Numbered from the stretch's first letter, positions 23,918 to 36,398 are shown. The stretch is DNA of 64,000 nt from Mycoplasmoides alvi ATCC 29626 (GCF_000701785.1 NZ_JNJU01000002.1:62001-126000); one strand, 5' to 3'. Notes: generated by a model not told the origin, from the letters alone. Numbers and translations: made by a program.

Positions 23918-24772
23918 TTATTTAAAAAGTTTATTTCAAGTTTTACAAAATCACTTATTTTTAACAAAATTCTCAATTTTTAAATTGAATTTTTTATTTA
24001 AAAAAATAAATAATTTTTCAAAACCGTATCTAATAAAGAAAATTATTGCAATTGATATATAAGACAAGATATAACCAATAATCATTACTAATGGATAGTT
24101 ATGTACCCCTAAAAATTGTTGTACCCCAAAGTACTCTCCACCATTTATTCAATCATTTTCTAAAATTCCAGTTGTGTTAGATGTAATTGTTGGTACAACA
24201 CTTAATATGAATAAAATATAACCAAAATAAACAAAAGCAAAAACATGCATATATCCAAAAAGTATAATTTTTCATCCTCTAAGTCAACAAATAATCATTA
24301 AACTTAAAATAAATGATAAGAAATGCATCATAAAATAAAGTTGATTTAAATTATCACCAATAAAAATATATTGCCAATAATTATTTGGCAAAACTGAATT
24401 TGCTTCTGAAACAATTTGACCAAATATTGTTACAAGTGCCCCAAATAATCCAAATGGGGCCATAATTTTAGATAAATTTTTGTTTTTTAAAAACAAAGTT
24501 AATGATCCAAAAATAGCATAAAAAGGGCACAAATCTAACAAAAATATCCTGCTTAAAGATATACTTTGAGATACATTAATGTTATTAGTAAAATTTGGCA
24601 TCAAATATTGAAGTTGTCTACCAAAAAAAACATATAAAAAAACAAATAAACCATTAAAAAATCAAAAATAATAATTTTTACTTATCTTTTTAGTTAATGG
24701 AGTAATAATGATTATTCCTAAACCTGTTACTATTGTAACTATCAATAATATTGTACCTAATTGCATATGCAT
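23918..24772 (-). CDS. Multi-spanning membrane protein, YwaF-like
   Basis: The 284-aa protein has about seven hydrophobic segments, a short acidic loop (ENDWINGGEYFGVQQF) and a basic C-terminal tail. The overall plan resembles conserved mollicute membrane proteins of the YwaF/TIGR02206 type, but this is uncertain and no function is known. Two ATG codons six bases apart (24772, 24766) could both serve. It is a single-gene unit flanked by long spacers. Confidence 0.65.
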
Positions 24773-25100
24773 TAAGTTTAATACAAAAACTTATAAATGA
24801 AACAAATAACACAAAAATACTAAACCAAAATTATATATGCACATATCATCTAAACATAAAGTGCTAAAGATATTGGTTCAAATAAAATTACTCAAGTAAA
24901 TAATAAGTTTATTTGCTATAAAATTTTAAATAATATAAAAATTTAAAAAACTTATTTTATTAGTTTGATTGAATTAATAGAAACTTTATTCAAAAAATAT
25001 CTAAATAATCAATTAAATGTTTTTTTAAATACGCTTAATTTAATAAAGTAAAATTACACAAGTTAAATGACAAAATAATTTAAATGGGTAATTTATATAA
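24773..25100. other. Divergent intergenic region between membrane protein and flavodoxin
   Basis: The 328-bp AT-rich spacer must hold both promoters. A minus-strand TATAAT (plus-strand ATTATA near 24833) suits the membrane protein gene. No other element is recognised. Confidence 0.35.
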
Positions 25101-25604
25101 ATGAAAATTGCAATTGTTTATGGAACAAACTTGGGTAACACTGCAGAAGTAGCTAACTTAATTGCAAAGGAAATGAAAATAAGTAATAAAGATGTTTATG
25201 ATGTAAATGATGTGGATACTAACACATTAAATCAATATGAAGCTTTTATTTTAGGAACCTCTACTTGAGGAATAGGTGATATGGTGGATTCTTGGCAAGA
25301 ATTCAATTTTAAAAAATTTAATTTAAATAATAAAGTTGTAGCATTATTTGGTTTAGGTGATAGTCAAATATATGCATTTACATTTTGCAATGGTTTGGCA
25401 AAATTACACAAAGCAATTCAAACTAATAATAAAAAAGTAAAAATTGTTGGGGAAACAAGTACAAAAAACTATACATATAGCGAGTCAGAAGCAGTTAAAA
25501 ACAATAAATTTATTGGTTTAGTTATAGATTATGATAATTTTCCTGACAAAGTTAGTGAACAAATAAAAGATTGAGTTAAAAATATAAAAAAATATTTTAT
25601 TTAA
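25101..25604 (+). CDS. Flavodoxin
   Basis: The 167-aa long-chain flavodoxin carries FMN for low-potential electron transfer. The phosphate loop reads YGTNLGNTAEVA. The isoalloxazine-contact loops are GTSTWGIGDMVDSW (Trp by UGA) and FGLGDSQIYAFTFCNGL. A C-terminal helix ends DWVKNIKKYFI. It is the only gene on this strand nearby and ends 8 bases inside the convergent recR gene. The physiological redox partner is not visible here. Confidence 0.92.
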
Positions 25605-26196
25605 TTTTATTTTTATTTTCAATGGCAATTTTTAATGTATGCTCATCAGCATAATCAATAGATGAATTTATTGGCAATCCCATAGAAATTCTGAAAATAT
25701 TAATAGGTAAATTTTTTAGTAAAAGTTTTAAATAATTAGCAGTCAATTCGCCATCAATAGTAAAATTTGTGGCAATTAAAATTTCTTTTATTTCATTTTT
25801 TTGAATTCTATTAACTAAAAAGTCAAAATTAAACATTTCTGGCGTGATATTTCTAGATTTTGATAATTCACCGCCTAGAACATGATATAAACCATTGTAA
25901 CCTTGACAATTTTCTATCACAAGTAAATCATCAACTGTAGAAACAACACAAATTTGTTTTTTGTCTCTATTAGGAGAATTACAAATATCACAAATTTTAT
26001 TTTTAGATAAATTGTTGCATTCTAAACATTTTTTAATATTTGCACGTGCAATTTGAATTCTTTGAACAAATTCTCTTATAAAATACTCATCTTTTTTAAG
26101 CAAAAAGAAAGCAATTTTTCTAGCATTTTTACTACCAATACTAGGTAAAGCTTTTATCGCGTCAACCAAATGTTCAAATTCTAATAAATCACTCAT
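25597..26196 (-). CDS. recR: Recombination protein RecR
   Basis: The 199-aa product loads RecA in gap repair together with RecO (and RecF where present). It has the N-terminal helix-hairpin-helix (LPSIGSKNARKIAFFLL), a four-Cys zinc finger (CLECNNLSKNKICDIC), and a Toprim core (CVVSTVDDLLVIENCQGYNG.YHVLGG). The usual Toprim Glu after VV is Ser here. It is the last gene of a dnaX-ybaB-recR operon, a common bacterial arrangement, with a 5-base gap to ybaB. Confidence 0.93.
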   Translation of the reverse strand: MSDLLEFEHLVDAIKALPSIGSKNARKIAFFLLKKDEYFIREFVQRIQIARANIKKCLECNNLSKNKICDICNSPNRDKKQICVVSTVDDLLVIENCQGYNGLYHVLGGELSKSRNITPEMFNFDFLVNRIQKNEIKEILIATNFTIDGELTANYLKLLLKNLPINIFRISMGLPINSSIDYADEHTLKIAIENKNKIK

Positions 26197-26201
26197 GAAA
26201 G

Positions 26202-26504
26202 TTAAAATAAACCAGGCATCTTAGGCATTGAATTTTCTGCAATTTCATCCCGTTTAGTTGTAATTTTTAAAATTGCTTCATTAATAGCCTCAGCAATCAT
26301 TTCTTGTAACATTAATTTATCTTCTGGATCAATTAGAGTGTTATTTATGTCAATTTTAATAATATTTAAATTACCCATAATTTTTATTTTAACTGAACCA
26401 TTTTTATAATCAAAATCAAATTCAGTTTTATCAAATTCATCTAATTTTTTTTCCATTTCACGTTGATTTTTTTTAATCATTTCTGCCATTTTTTGAAAAT
26501 TCAT
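26202..26504 (-). CDS. YbaB/EbfC nucleoid-associated protein
   Basis: The 100-aa product has the family build: a charged N-terminal helix starting MNFQKMAEMIKKNQREMEKK, a central beta sheet, and a C-terminal helix with AEAINEAILKITTKRDE. Members bind DNA as dimers. Its place between dnaX and recR strongly supports the assignment. Confidence 0.9.
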   Translation of the reverse strand: MNFQKMAEMIKKNQREMEKKLDEFDKTEFDFDYKNGSVKIKIMGNLNIIKIDINNTLIDPEDKLMLQEMIAEAINEAILKITTKRDEIAENSMPKMPGLF

Positions 26505-26526
26505 TTTAAATTACCTCGATTAAAAT

Positions 26527-28332
26527 TTATTCATATTTTAAACTATCACCAAATAAATTTTCTGCAAATTCTTTGGTTTTATTATTTTTTAAAACACTTT
26601 TGCTAATTTCATCAATATTTAAATCAGGTATTGCACCACGATCTTTAATTTTTTTATAATTATTTGTTCATTTTTTTGCAATTTCTTTTGTCACACCAAT
26701 AATTATTAATGGTTTAGAAAAATTGTCATAAATGAATTTATTAAATTTTAAATCAAAAATATGATTATTTACAAATGTGATTTCATCATCATTTGAATAC
26801 AACAAAACAATTCCTTTATCAGAAGCTAAAAGGATTTTTTTATAATTCAACAAGAAAGAAATATCATTTGAAACATCTTCCGTGTTTTTTAATTTTTGAA
26901 AAATAATTTCATAATCATTTAAAAGAGATTTGTTGTACATTTTTGCAATACTAAAAAAAGTTGATTCCAAAAAAATATCATCAATTTTATTTAATGTATC
27001 TAATGTATTTATTTTTTCTTTATCATTATTATTAAAAATGAGTTCTTTAGTTTCAAAAATATCATCAATTTCATTAATTAATTCTTGGGTCTGAATAACA
27101 GAAAATTTATTAACACTTGATTTATTAGTATTAATTTCATTTTCAATTTGTTTTTCTTTTATTTCTATTTTTTTATGTATTTTACTAGTGTTAATATCAT
27201 CATCATTATTATTATTATTGTTGTTGTTATTGCTATTAAAATTTGATTTTTTATTAATTAGATTCATTGCTTTGAATATAGCAAGTTCAATGTTGTATTT
27301 AATATTAGTATTGTATTTAAATTTACCTGTCAAATCTTCTCAAATATTTGCTAACTGTAAAGCATAATTTTCATCTTCTATTTTTATTTTTTTAATATTA
27401 GATTCATTAAATATTTTTAAAATAGAAAAATTTTTATATTTTAAATATAGATATATATCAATAAACATAATAAATGTATCTTGAATTAATAAATTTAAAT
27501 TTATTCCAGATTCTTCAAACTTATCAATAATTTGAATAGCTTTTTCGGAATTATCTAGAACTAAAGAATTAATAAATTCAATTTTTTGATCCTCATCTAA
27601 TAAGCCAAATATTTGATTAACATCATTTTCATCTATTTTTTGTTGGGCATTTTTATAAGATTTTATTTGATCTAGTAATGTAATTGCATCTCTAGCAGCT
27701 CCATTGGCTAAATTTGCAATTTTTGCAATTGCTTTTTTGGTAATATTGATACTTTCTTTTTCACTGATATATGTAATTAAATTTACTAATGAGCTTTGTA
27801 AAAGTGGTTTAAAACTAAAACATTGACATCTAGAAAGAATTGTTAATGGAATTTTGTGATATTCAGTTGTTGCAAAAATAAAAACAACATGTTTGGGACA
27901 ATCTTCAATAGTTTTTAATAAAGCATTTCAAGCTCCAGTTGTAAGCATGTGAACTTCATCAAGAATAAATACTTTAATTTTTAAATCTGTTGGTAAATAA
28001 TGAACATTATCAATTATTTGTCGAATTTCAGATACACCATTGTTACTTGCAGCATCCAATTCAACAACATCCATTGTTTGTTCATTGTTAATTTTTATAC
28101 AATTTGCACAATTATTACAAACATCTTTGTTTCAATTTAAACAATTAACTGCTTTAGATAAAATTTTAGATACTGTTGTTTTGCCTACTCCTCTTGGGCC
28201 ACAAAAAAGGTAAGCATGAGATATTTGGTTTTTATCAATTGCATTAATTAATGTTTTAACAATATGATTTTCGCCAGATAAATCTTCAAATTTATACGGA
28301 CGATACTTATTATACAAAGCATCATTAATCAT
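26527..28332 (-). CDS. dnaX: DNA polymerase III subunit gamma/tau
   Basis: The 601-aa clamp-loader ATPase starts YNKYRPYKFEDLSGENHIV. It has Walker A GPRGVGKT (45-52), a four-Cys zinc module (C64, C73, C76, C79), Walker B VFILDEVHM and sensor FATTEYHKIPLTILSRC. A low-complexity linker at about residues 370-383 is Asn9-Asp3, encoded by AAT/AAC/GAT triplets. The C-terminal part is poorly conserved, as usual for tau. It heads the dnaX-ybaB-recR operon. Confidence 0.94.
27199..27234 (-). repeat. Trinucleotide tract in dnaX (poly-Asn/Asp)
   Basis: About twelve consecutive AAC/AAT and GAT codons lie in the linker of dnaX. Length changes by triplets would alter the linker but keep the frame. Confidence 0.6.
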
Positions 28333-28412
28333 AAAAAACCTTGAAATATTGTTTAAATAAATTTACTAAATAATAAATTATAAAATCAAATTCTTAGTAG
28401 AAATTAAAGTAA

Positions 28413-29378
28413 TTAAAATGTTCCTTTATAACTTTCTTTCAGCAATAAATTGGCATAATAAGCATGCATTGCTCCATTATCACCTGTATATTGCATTTCA
28501 GGAACTAAAACATTTTGCTTTAATTTATGCAGCTCACTACGCAAAAAACTATTAGCACTAACCCCTCCTCCCAAAGCAATGCAACTTACATTATATTTGT
28601 CTAAATAAAATTTAACTCTTTTTGTAAAATCAGTAATTATTAATTTTTGAAATGATGAAGCAAATTCTACAACATTTAATTTTTTTTTAGCAATAGTTAT
28701 TTTGTTAATATAATTTAATGCAGCAGTTTTAATACCTGAATAACTAAAAACTTTATGATTGGTGGTTGTGCTTAGAAATTGAATAGAATTTGATTTACTT
28801 GGATCATATAAAGCATCTATTTTTCCTCCACATGGGTATGATAATCCTAAAGCACGTCCAACTTTATCATATACCTCTCCAATTGCATCATCCAATGTTT
28901 CATCTAAAAGAATAATATTGCTAGCACTATTTACAAGGTAAATAGATGTGTGTCCCCCTGAAACAACTAAACCTAAACAAGGATATATAATATTTTTATT
29001 GTTAATTGCAGCACTAAAAATATGAGAATATAAATGATTTACAAAGATACATGGAACATTTAAATTCATAGCTAATGTTTTTGCAAAAATTTTACCTACA
29101 TGTAAGCAACCAGGCAATCCAGGTTCATTTGCAAATGCAATATGTGTTATTTTATCAAATGAAATACCAGTATCTGTTAATGCTTTATCTAATGCTTTTA
29201 CTAAATTTTCTTCATGCGATCGTGCTGCTATTTCAGGAACAACTCCACCATATTTTTGATGTAAATAATCTGAAGATAAAATTACATTAGCAATAATTTT
29301 GTTATTTGATCATATTCCAATACCTGTGTCATCACAAGTAGTTTCAATCCCAATAATTACATTTTTGAATTCAATCAT
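28413..29378 (-). CDS. tsaD: tRNA N6-adenosine threonylcarbamoyltransferase
   Basis: The 321-aa protein transfers the threonylcarbamoyl group to A37 of ANN-decoding tRNAs. It has the ASKHA fold motif GIETTCDDTGIGI at the start, metal ligands in VNHLYSH, and SGGHTSIY. It then has the glycine loop ALGGGVSAN and GDNGAMHAYYA near the end. The partner enzyme TsaC is encoded at 46.8-47.3 kb. Its ATG lies 3 bases after the potD stop, so it may be cotranscribed with the pot operon. Confidence 0.94.
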
Positions 29379-29381
29379 AAT

Positions 29382-30755
29382 TTAACTTCACTCAGTATTT
29401 TTAAAACGTAAATAAGCATTAATTATGGTTTGTTTTTGCCAAGCATTTAATGGGGCTTCAACTAAATTAGTAATATCAGTTTCAATTGGGACATTAACTG
29501 AATAAGCCATTTTAATTGCTTCACTTAGATTAGGATCTTTTTCATTTTGAAAATAGTTATTTGTATAAACAACACTATTAATATTGGGTTCTTGTCCACT
29601 AATGATTTGTAATGGGGAGGTATATTGTACAAAAGAAAAATTTAACATTGGCCCATATTTATAAATATTATTTTCTAATGTTTCAAATTCATCTGGATTG
29701 TTAGAATCAGTGCCTTCAAGTGTAATAGTTTTAATAATATCGTATACATCTTCTAAACGCTTTTTGTTATTAATTTGATTTGTTTTATTAATTACCAAGC
29801 AATCTAAAGCTATAGGAGTAAAACTAGGGATAACAAAATGAAAATTTTGTGATGTAGGCAAATTATTTAAGGAATTTTCACCACCTTGGGCAGCAAAAAT
29901 AGCATCGCCATTGAACAACATAGCTCCATTAAGAGAACCAATAGCTAATTTATTTAAAATAATGCTGCTATCAGAATTTAAAAAAATTGGTTCAGGATTT
30001 GTTCCTAATGTTGATTTGTTAATTTTTTTTCCATTACTTAAATTTTTATAAATATTAATGTAATCATTAATAGATGGTTTTAAGTTTGTATCAGATGAAG
30101 GATTAACACTTATCATATTTTGATCAGAATTAACAAGATTTGCTACAGAAAATAAAGTTCTTTGATCTTCAACTGCACCTAATTTACTAGAATCAAATTT
30201 TGCAGAATTGCTTCCAATTACATTTAAAATGGTATCTCAATTGGAATTTGGTTGAAATGAAATTTTATCCCCTCGATATGCAAAAATATAAGTTTGTAAA
30301 AAATATGGAACACAATATTCCAATAAATTAGAGATACCCAAATTAGAATATCCAGTTAAAATTTTTTGTACTGAGGGAATAAATAATGATAAAGCATCAT
30401 TTGCTGTCAAAATTGATTCCTTAGTTATAGGATTTTTTAAATTAAAAATAGATCAATTTAAAGGAACTAATTGATCTTGTTTAATTAATTCAATTACTGC
30501 ATATGTTGATGCATCACCAATTGAATATGTTCCATTTTTAAAATTAGTAATAATATTTTCGTTTGATGCATAATAATCAAAACGTAAATCTTTAAAATTA
30601 TTGAGTAATCTTTTTTGTAAATCTAAACTCATATATGATTCAAAATTAGCAAATACTAGTGGATTACTTATGTCTAATGAACATGATGATAGAAAAATAG
30701 TTGCTATAGGTAATGCAATTAGTGCATTAAAAATTTTAAATTTAATTTTGTTCAT
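29382..30755 (-). CDS. potD: PotD-like polyamine-binding lipoprotein
   Basis: The 457-aa product has a lipoprotein signal (KIFNALIALPIATIFLSSC) and begins its mature part like PotD. Patterns are NFESYMSLDLQKRLLNNF, then YYASNENIITNFKNG and the DASTYAVIELIKQDQLVPLNW segment. It should present spermidine or putrescine to PotBC. Its ATG (30755) overlaps the potC end by 14 bases; an upstream in-frame TTG is less likely. It is longer than the typical 350-aa PotD. Last gene of potABCD. Confidence 0.82.
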
Positions 30756-31677
30756 CAATAATTGCCTTAAGATTTTTGGTAGTTTTAATATTCTTTTTTA
30801 AACTTCTAATATTTAATCTCATAACTTTTTCTGTTTTTCTAATAACATTGGCTCTGTGTTTAAATTTTTCATTGAAAAATTTATTAATTGCAAATATTAT
30901 TGTAATTATGATGGTAATAAAAATAACAATTGATCCAAAAGCAACAGCTCAAGCTTTTACGCCTTTTCTCATTGTATAAAGTTCTGTAGCAATTGTTTGG
31001 GTAGAACCACGAACTAAATTAGTGATAATAAAATCATCAAAACTCATTGCAAATGCAATAGCAGCTCCTGATAAAATTGCTGGCATCAAATAAGGTATAG
31101 TAATTTTAAAAAAAGTTTTAAGTTTGCTATAACCTAAATCTTCACTTGCTAAAATTAAATTAACATTCATTTTTTGCATTCTTGGATAAATAGCAACCAA
31201 TGCATATGGTGTACAAAAAGATATATGAGAAACAATTATTGTAAATAATCCTAATGATTGATTAAAACTTAATCAAGTCAAAGTAAATAAAATAATTAAA
31301 CTAAGTCCTGAAATTATTTCTGGTGTACTAATTGAAGCACTAGATAATGCAAGAGTTGTCTTTTTATAAATTTGTTTATTGTTTCATATTGCAAATACAG
31401 CTGCAACTGCAATAATAACAGAAATTGGTGTTGCAATAATGGCAATAATTAAAGAATTAACTAAACCTTCTACAAATTGACCATCTGACAACAAATGATC
31501 ATATGCTGAACTACCAATTCCATTTGTTGGAACTCCAAAAACTAAATTAATGTTGCCACGAATAGTTGAATTATTAAAACTTATAATTATAACAATTAAT
31601 AATGGCAAATAGATGCAAGCTAAAATTACTCAAACATAGGATTGTCTTAGTAAATAATAAAATTTATGATTTTGCAT
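30742..31677 (-). CDS. potC: Polyamine ABC transporter permease PotC
   Basis: The 311-aa membrane protein has about six transmembrane segments and the binding-protein-dependent permease loop (ASEDLGYSKLKTFFKITIPYLMPAILSGAAIAFAMSFDDF) that docks on PotA. The SFDDF motif is typical of PotC. A basic C-terminal tail of roughly 40 residues is longer than usual. It begins 9 bases after the potB stop; the ATG at 31677 sets the frame. Confidence 0.9.
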
Positions 31678-31685
31678 ATTTTCAT

Positions 31686-32636
31686 TTATCCTGGATATTT
31701 TTTATTTTTTCAAAAACAAAAGTAATTTAACTTTTGTTTAATTTTAGAACCAAAATTAATTGTTATACATCTTTGCAAAAATTTAATTAACTTAGGTAAT
31801 CATTTTCAAAGAAAATAAACAAACAAAATTATCATTCCAATTATTAAACTTACAGTACTTGCTTGGGCAATTGCTACCTTACTTTCTAGTGTGTTGCTAC
31901 CTAAGTCATATATATAGTCACCAATCATGGAACTATTGTTACTATTATTTAAAAATTGAGGAATAGCAACTGTGGTAAATGCTGGTAAAAAAACAAGTAA
32001 AACACCTGAAGTAATAGCAGATTTGCAATATGGAACAACTATTAAAAAAAAAGAAGAAAATAGATTTCGTCCAAGATCTTGACTAGCTAACAAATAATTT
32101 TTAGGCATGTTGCTCAAAATGGAATATAGAGGCAATATCATAAATGGCAAATAAACATAACAAATTCCAATAATTGTGTATCCATCACCATATGTACTAT
32201 TAATAGTCAATGCCCCAACTGAAGAAGTAGCAATTAAATCAAATAAAGACTTAAGTCCAATTAATTTTACTAGCATACTACTTCAAATAGGTGCAGTAGC
32301 AAATAAAATAATTGATGATGTATAAATTTTATTTTTAAGATTAGAAAGAAAATAACAAAATGGAAAAGCCAAAACAGTACATATTACTGTTGAAACAAAT
32401 GCAATTCAAAAAGATTTAAAAATTTTTTCTCAAACAAAGCCATCTATAGGACTAAAATTATCTAACGTAGATCCAGAAATACCATTTTCTAAAACTGGTC
32501 TAAAAGCAGCTACAATAACAATAATTAATGGAACTACAAATAAAAGCAACATAAATAAAAAAAAAGGTAATAATAATCAAATTTTTTTATTTGCTTTAAA
32601 AATATGAGTAAATTTACTAGATAAAATTCGTGGCAC
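31686..32636 (-). CDS. potB: Polyamine ABC transporter permease PotB
   Basis: The 316-aa product has about six transmembrane segments and the EAA-type loop (ASQDLGRNLFSSFFLIVVPYCKSAI). It starts with GTG at 32636, three bases after the potA stop, giving PRILSSKFTHIFKANKKIWL before the first membrane segment. It ends with an additional aromatic/basic tail. It pairs with PotC to form the channel. Confidence 0.88.
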
Positions 32637-32639
32637 TGT

Positions 32640-34148
32640 TTATTTTTCCTTTTTTATCATATGCACATCAATACTATCAAATGTTAATCCAACTTTTTGA
32701 TTAATATTTACAAAATCAATATTGTGAACTGTTATTGGAATTTCTTCATTAGATAACATTGAACCTGTCAATTCCCACAAAACACCTTTATATGTTGCAT
32801 TTGTAATTTCAATATCAAAAATACCTTGGCCTTGGGGAACAACATCAAAATCTTCTGGCCTAATTAAAACATGAATGTTTTCATTAATTGCATAAGAACC
32901 ATCATCGCCTTCATCAGTTTCAATTATTGTTCCATCTATTAATTGAATTTTATGATTTCCTAGAAAAACACCATCAAAAATATTTGCAGCACCAATGAAT
33001 TTAGCTACTCAAATATTTTTTGGGGCATCATAAACATCACTAGGGGTTCCAATTTGCTCAATATCCCCCTCAGACATTACAACCACTTTATCTGAAAGCA
33101 TTAATGCTTCTTCTTGTTCATGTGTTACTAAAATAAAGGTTAACTTAAATTCATTATGTAGGCGCTTTAATTCATTCTGTAAAATCTTACGTACTTTAGC
33201 ATCAAGAGCAGATAAAGGTTCGTCCAATAATAAAATATCTGGTTCAATAACTAATGCCCTTGCAAGGGCAACTCGTTGTTGCATACCTCCAGATAATTCT
33301 GATGGATATTTATTTTCCTTTCCAGATAAACCAACTTTTTCGATAATTTTATTTGCTCGATCAGAAATTTCTTTTTTAGTTAATGGCCTAGTAAGCATAT
33401 GTTTTTCATATGCTTCTTTTTTTGTTATTGGATATGTTTCTCAATATGAAATTCAATAATCAACATTGTTATACTCTTTTAACAATTTATCATAGCGTCT
33501 ATCAATCACTTTTTTCTTATTAAAATTATTTTTTAAATCTAAAATTTGTTTTTCAATTTTATTTACTACAAATACATCTTCACTTTCAGTCATTTGATCT
33601 CTTAACTTAATAACTTCATCATAAAATTGTGTGTATCTCATTTCACGATTTTCACTAAATCAATCATTTTTAAAATATTGTTGTGATACTTTATCTAATT
33701 TATTTTTAAGATCTAAGCGTTTTTTCTCTAAAACTTTAATTTTAAGATTAGAAACTTTTATTGCATCTTGATAAACTTTGTTTGCTTCTTCATATCGATG
33801 GGCTGGAATAGAATCTAAGTTAGTTCTAAGAACTTTTAATCCATAACAAATATTTTTGTAAACAGTCATATTAGGAAACAATGCATAATCTTGAAAAACA
33901 GTTGCACATGGTCTTTTGTATGCTGGCATATCTTTAATATCAATTCCATTAATTTTTATTTGACCATATGTGGGTTGTTCAAAACCTGCTATCATTTTTA
34001 AGGTTGTAGTTTTCCCACATCCAGATGGACCTAACAAAGTAACAAATTCTCCACGATTAATTGTCAAATTAAAATTACGAACAGCTACAAATCCATCGTC
34101 AAAAATTTTATTGACATTTGAAAGTTCAATAAAGTTTTTTGTTTCCAA
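32640..34148 (-). CDS. potA: Polyamine ABC transporter ATP-binding protein with internal insertion
   Basis: The 502-aa ATPase has Walker A GPSGCGKT (40-47), a Q loop in [15 protein letters not shown], signature LSGGMQQR (from 285), Walker [13 protein letters not shown] (D309) and switch THEQEEA. A C-terminal TOBE-like regulatory domain follows. About 130 charged residues, predicted to be coiled coil, are inserted between the Q loop and the signature. Mollicute PotA proteins are known to be long. It is the first gene of potABCD. Confidence 0.9.
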
Positions 34149-34371
34149 TTTATATTTCTCCTTTATAGGAAATAAACAATAAAAATTGATAATAAATTAT
34201 AAGCAAAAAAATAACAAAAAAATAAAATATTTTTTAGATAAATTTTTATTGTAAAAAATAATTTTTATTCATAAAAAATAAGCATATTTTAATTCCAAAT
34301 TTTAATTACATTTAGAATAAAAAAAATAAGAAATTATTTGAATTAAAAAATAAATTTAGGAATTTTCTTAC

Positions 34372-34503
34372 ATGAAAAAAATAAATAAACTTAAAACAAA
34401 AAATTCAAAAATTAAATTTATACAAATTTTAAGTTTACTTGCAATAACAATATTAATATTAGTTGGATTAATAATAACAGGGGTTTACTTTATGACCAGG
34501 TAA
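34372..34503 (+). CDS. Small single-span membrane protein (43 aa)
   Basis: A short plus-strand frame lies between two minus-strand operons. It encodes a very basic N terminus (KKINKLKTKNSKIKF) followed by one hydrophobic helix (about residues 19-40) and ends TR. A weak AGGA lies about 10 bases before the ATG. The positive-inside topology looks real, but there is no homologue to cite and it could be chance. Confidence 0.4.
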   Translation: MKKINKLKTKNSKIKFIQILSLLAITILILVGLIITGVYFMTR

Positions 34504-34547
34504 TTATTTAAAAATGGATGTGCAATAAAATTGCCACATATTATATT

Positions 34548-36398
34548 TTATTCAACAGTTACTGATTTAGCTAAATTTCTAGGTTTATCAATATCACATT
34601 TTTTGTTAACAGCAATATAATAAGCTAATAATTGAAGTATAGTAGCTGTTAATATTGGAGATAAGTTTTCATTAATATTAGGGAGTAAAATAAGCTTATC
34701 TGTCTTAATTTTAGAATTTTTATTTTTTTTAGTATCTAGTAGTAAAACTTTTGCTCCTCGAGCAATAACCTCATTAACATTAGATATTGTTTTTTCATAA
34801 ATGTTAGTTTGTGTAGCAACTGCAACAACAAGAGTGTTTTTTTCAACTAACGAAATACTTCCATGCTTTAATTCTCCTGCTGGATATGCTTCTGAATGAA
34901 TATATGAAATTTCTTTTAATTTCAAAGAACCTTCAACACAAATAGCATAATCCAAACCCCTACCAATAAAAAAAGCATTTTTATGCTTAAAATAATTTTG
35001 AGCTATTTTAGAAATTTCTTTTTTATTTTTAAGAATTTGGTTAATATAATTTGGTAAATAAATAAAATCAGTTATAAATTGTTTTATAAAAGAAGAACTT
35101 ATATTTTTCTTTAAATTAGCTAAATAAACAGCAAACAATGATAATAAACCAACTTGAGCAATATAAGCCTTAGTTGTTGCTACAGCAATTTCAGGTCCAG
35201 CATGAATATATAAAACAAAATCAGCTTCACGTGCAATTGTTGATGATACCACATTTACAATTGCAATAGTGTATATTCCTTTAGACTTCATTTCTCTTAA
35301 AGCAGCAATTGTATCTGCTGTTTCGCCTGATTGACTAATCAGAATGCATATTTCATTATCAGTCAAAATATGATTTTGATATCTAAACTCACTAGAAACA
35401 TAAGTGTTAGTTTTAATTTTAGCTAATTTTTCTAAAAGATGTTGAGCTATCATTCCAGAATATAAAGCAGAACCACAAGCAATAATAGAGATGTTTTCGA
35501 CTAATTTAAGTTTTTTTACTAAAGAACTAGGTAAATCAAAGTTAATTTGATTATTCAATACATAATTATTAATTATTTGCTTAATTGTTTTTGGTTCTTC
35601 ACAAATTTCTTTCAGCATGTAATGGTCAAAACCATTTTTTTGTACTTTTTCAATATTTCAAGTTATTTTGTGAATTTTTTTCTTAACAAGTTTATTGTTT
35701 GAATTGTAAACATCCACTTTGGATGCTTCAATAATAGCTATTTCGTTATCATCTAAAACAATATACTCTTTTGAATGATCTAAAAAAACACTTACATCAG
35801 AAGCTACCATATTAAATGAATTATTACCTAATCCAATCATTAAAGGACTATCTCTTCTAGTAGCAATAATTCGTTCTGGATGATTTTGTTCAACTATGGC
35901 TAATGCAAATGTTCCTTTAATTTTTTTTAAAACTTCTCTAATAACTTGGTGAATTTTCCAATTGGGGTTAGATTTTGAAATAAAATCAATTAAATGCGCA
36001 ATACTTTCTGTATCTGTTTCTGATTTAAATTTGTATTTTTTTCTTTTTAAGAATGTTGTAATTTCTGCATAATTTTCAATTATTCCATTGTGAACAATGG
36101 CAAACTTATCATAATTTAAACCACCTAAATGAGGGTGAGAGTTTAAATCATTTGGTCCGCCGTGAGTTGCTCATCTTGTATGACCTATTCCACAAAAAGA
36201 TGATAAATTTTTAAATTCTTTAATTTTGTTTTCTAAATCAGAAATTCGTCCTTTAGACTTAATTACTTTAAATATATTATCAGTAAAAATAGCTACACCC
36301 GCTGAATCATATCCTCTATATTCTAGTCTTTTTAAACCATTAAGTATGCTTGGCAAAACATCCTTTTTATTGTTAATAAAACCTACTATTCCACACAT
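34548..36398 (-). CDS. glmS: Glutamine--fructose-6-phosphate aminotransferase
   Basis: The 616-aa enzyme makes glucosamine 6-phosphate. The start at 36398 is fixed by the catalytic Cys2 in MCGIVGF and an AGGTG site six bases upstream; an upstream in-frame GTG would bury the Cys. The glutaminase domain (RRLEYRGYDSAGVAI-like region) is followed by two SIS isomerase domains (SQSGETADTIAAL, ATTKAYIAQ, SYIHSEAYPAGELKHG). It ends NLAKSVTVE. No glmS ribozyme is seen in the leader, which instead carries a 44-codon UVR-domain frame. Confidence 0.94.

Noticed and set aside
25597-25604. Overlap of flavodoxin and recR ends as a special regulatory arrangement
   Set aside because: Short convergent overlaps are ordinary in compact genomes; a similar one occurs at 568-578.
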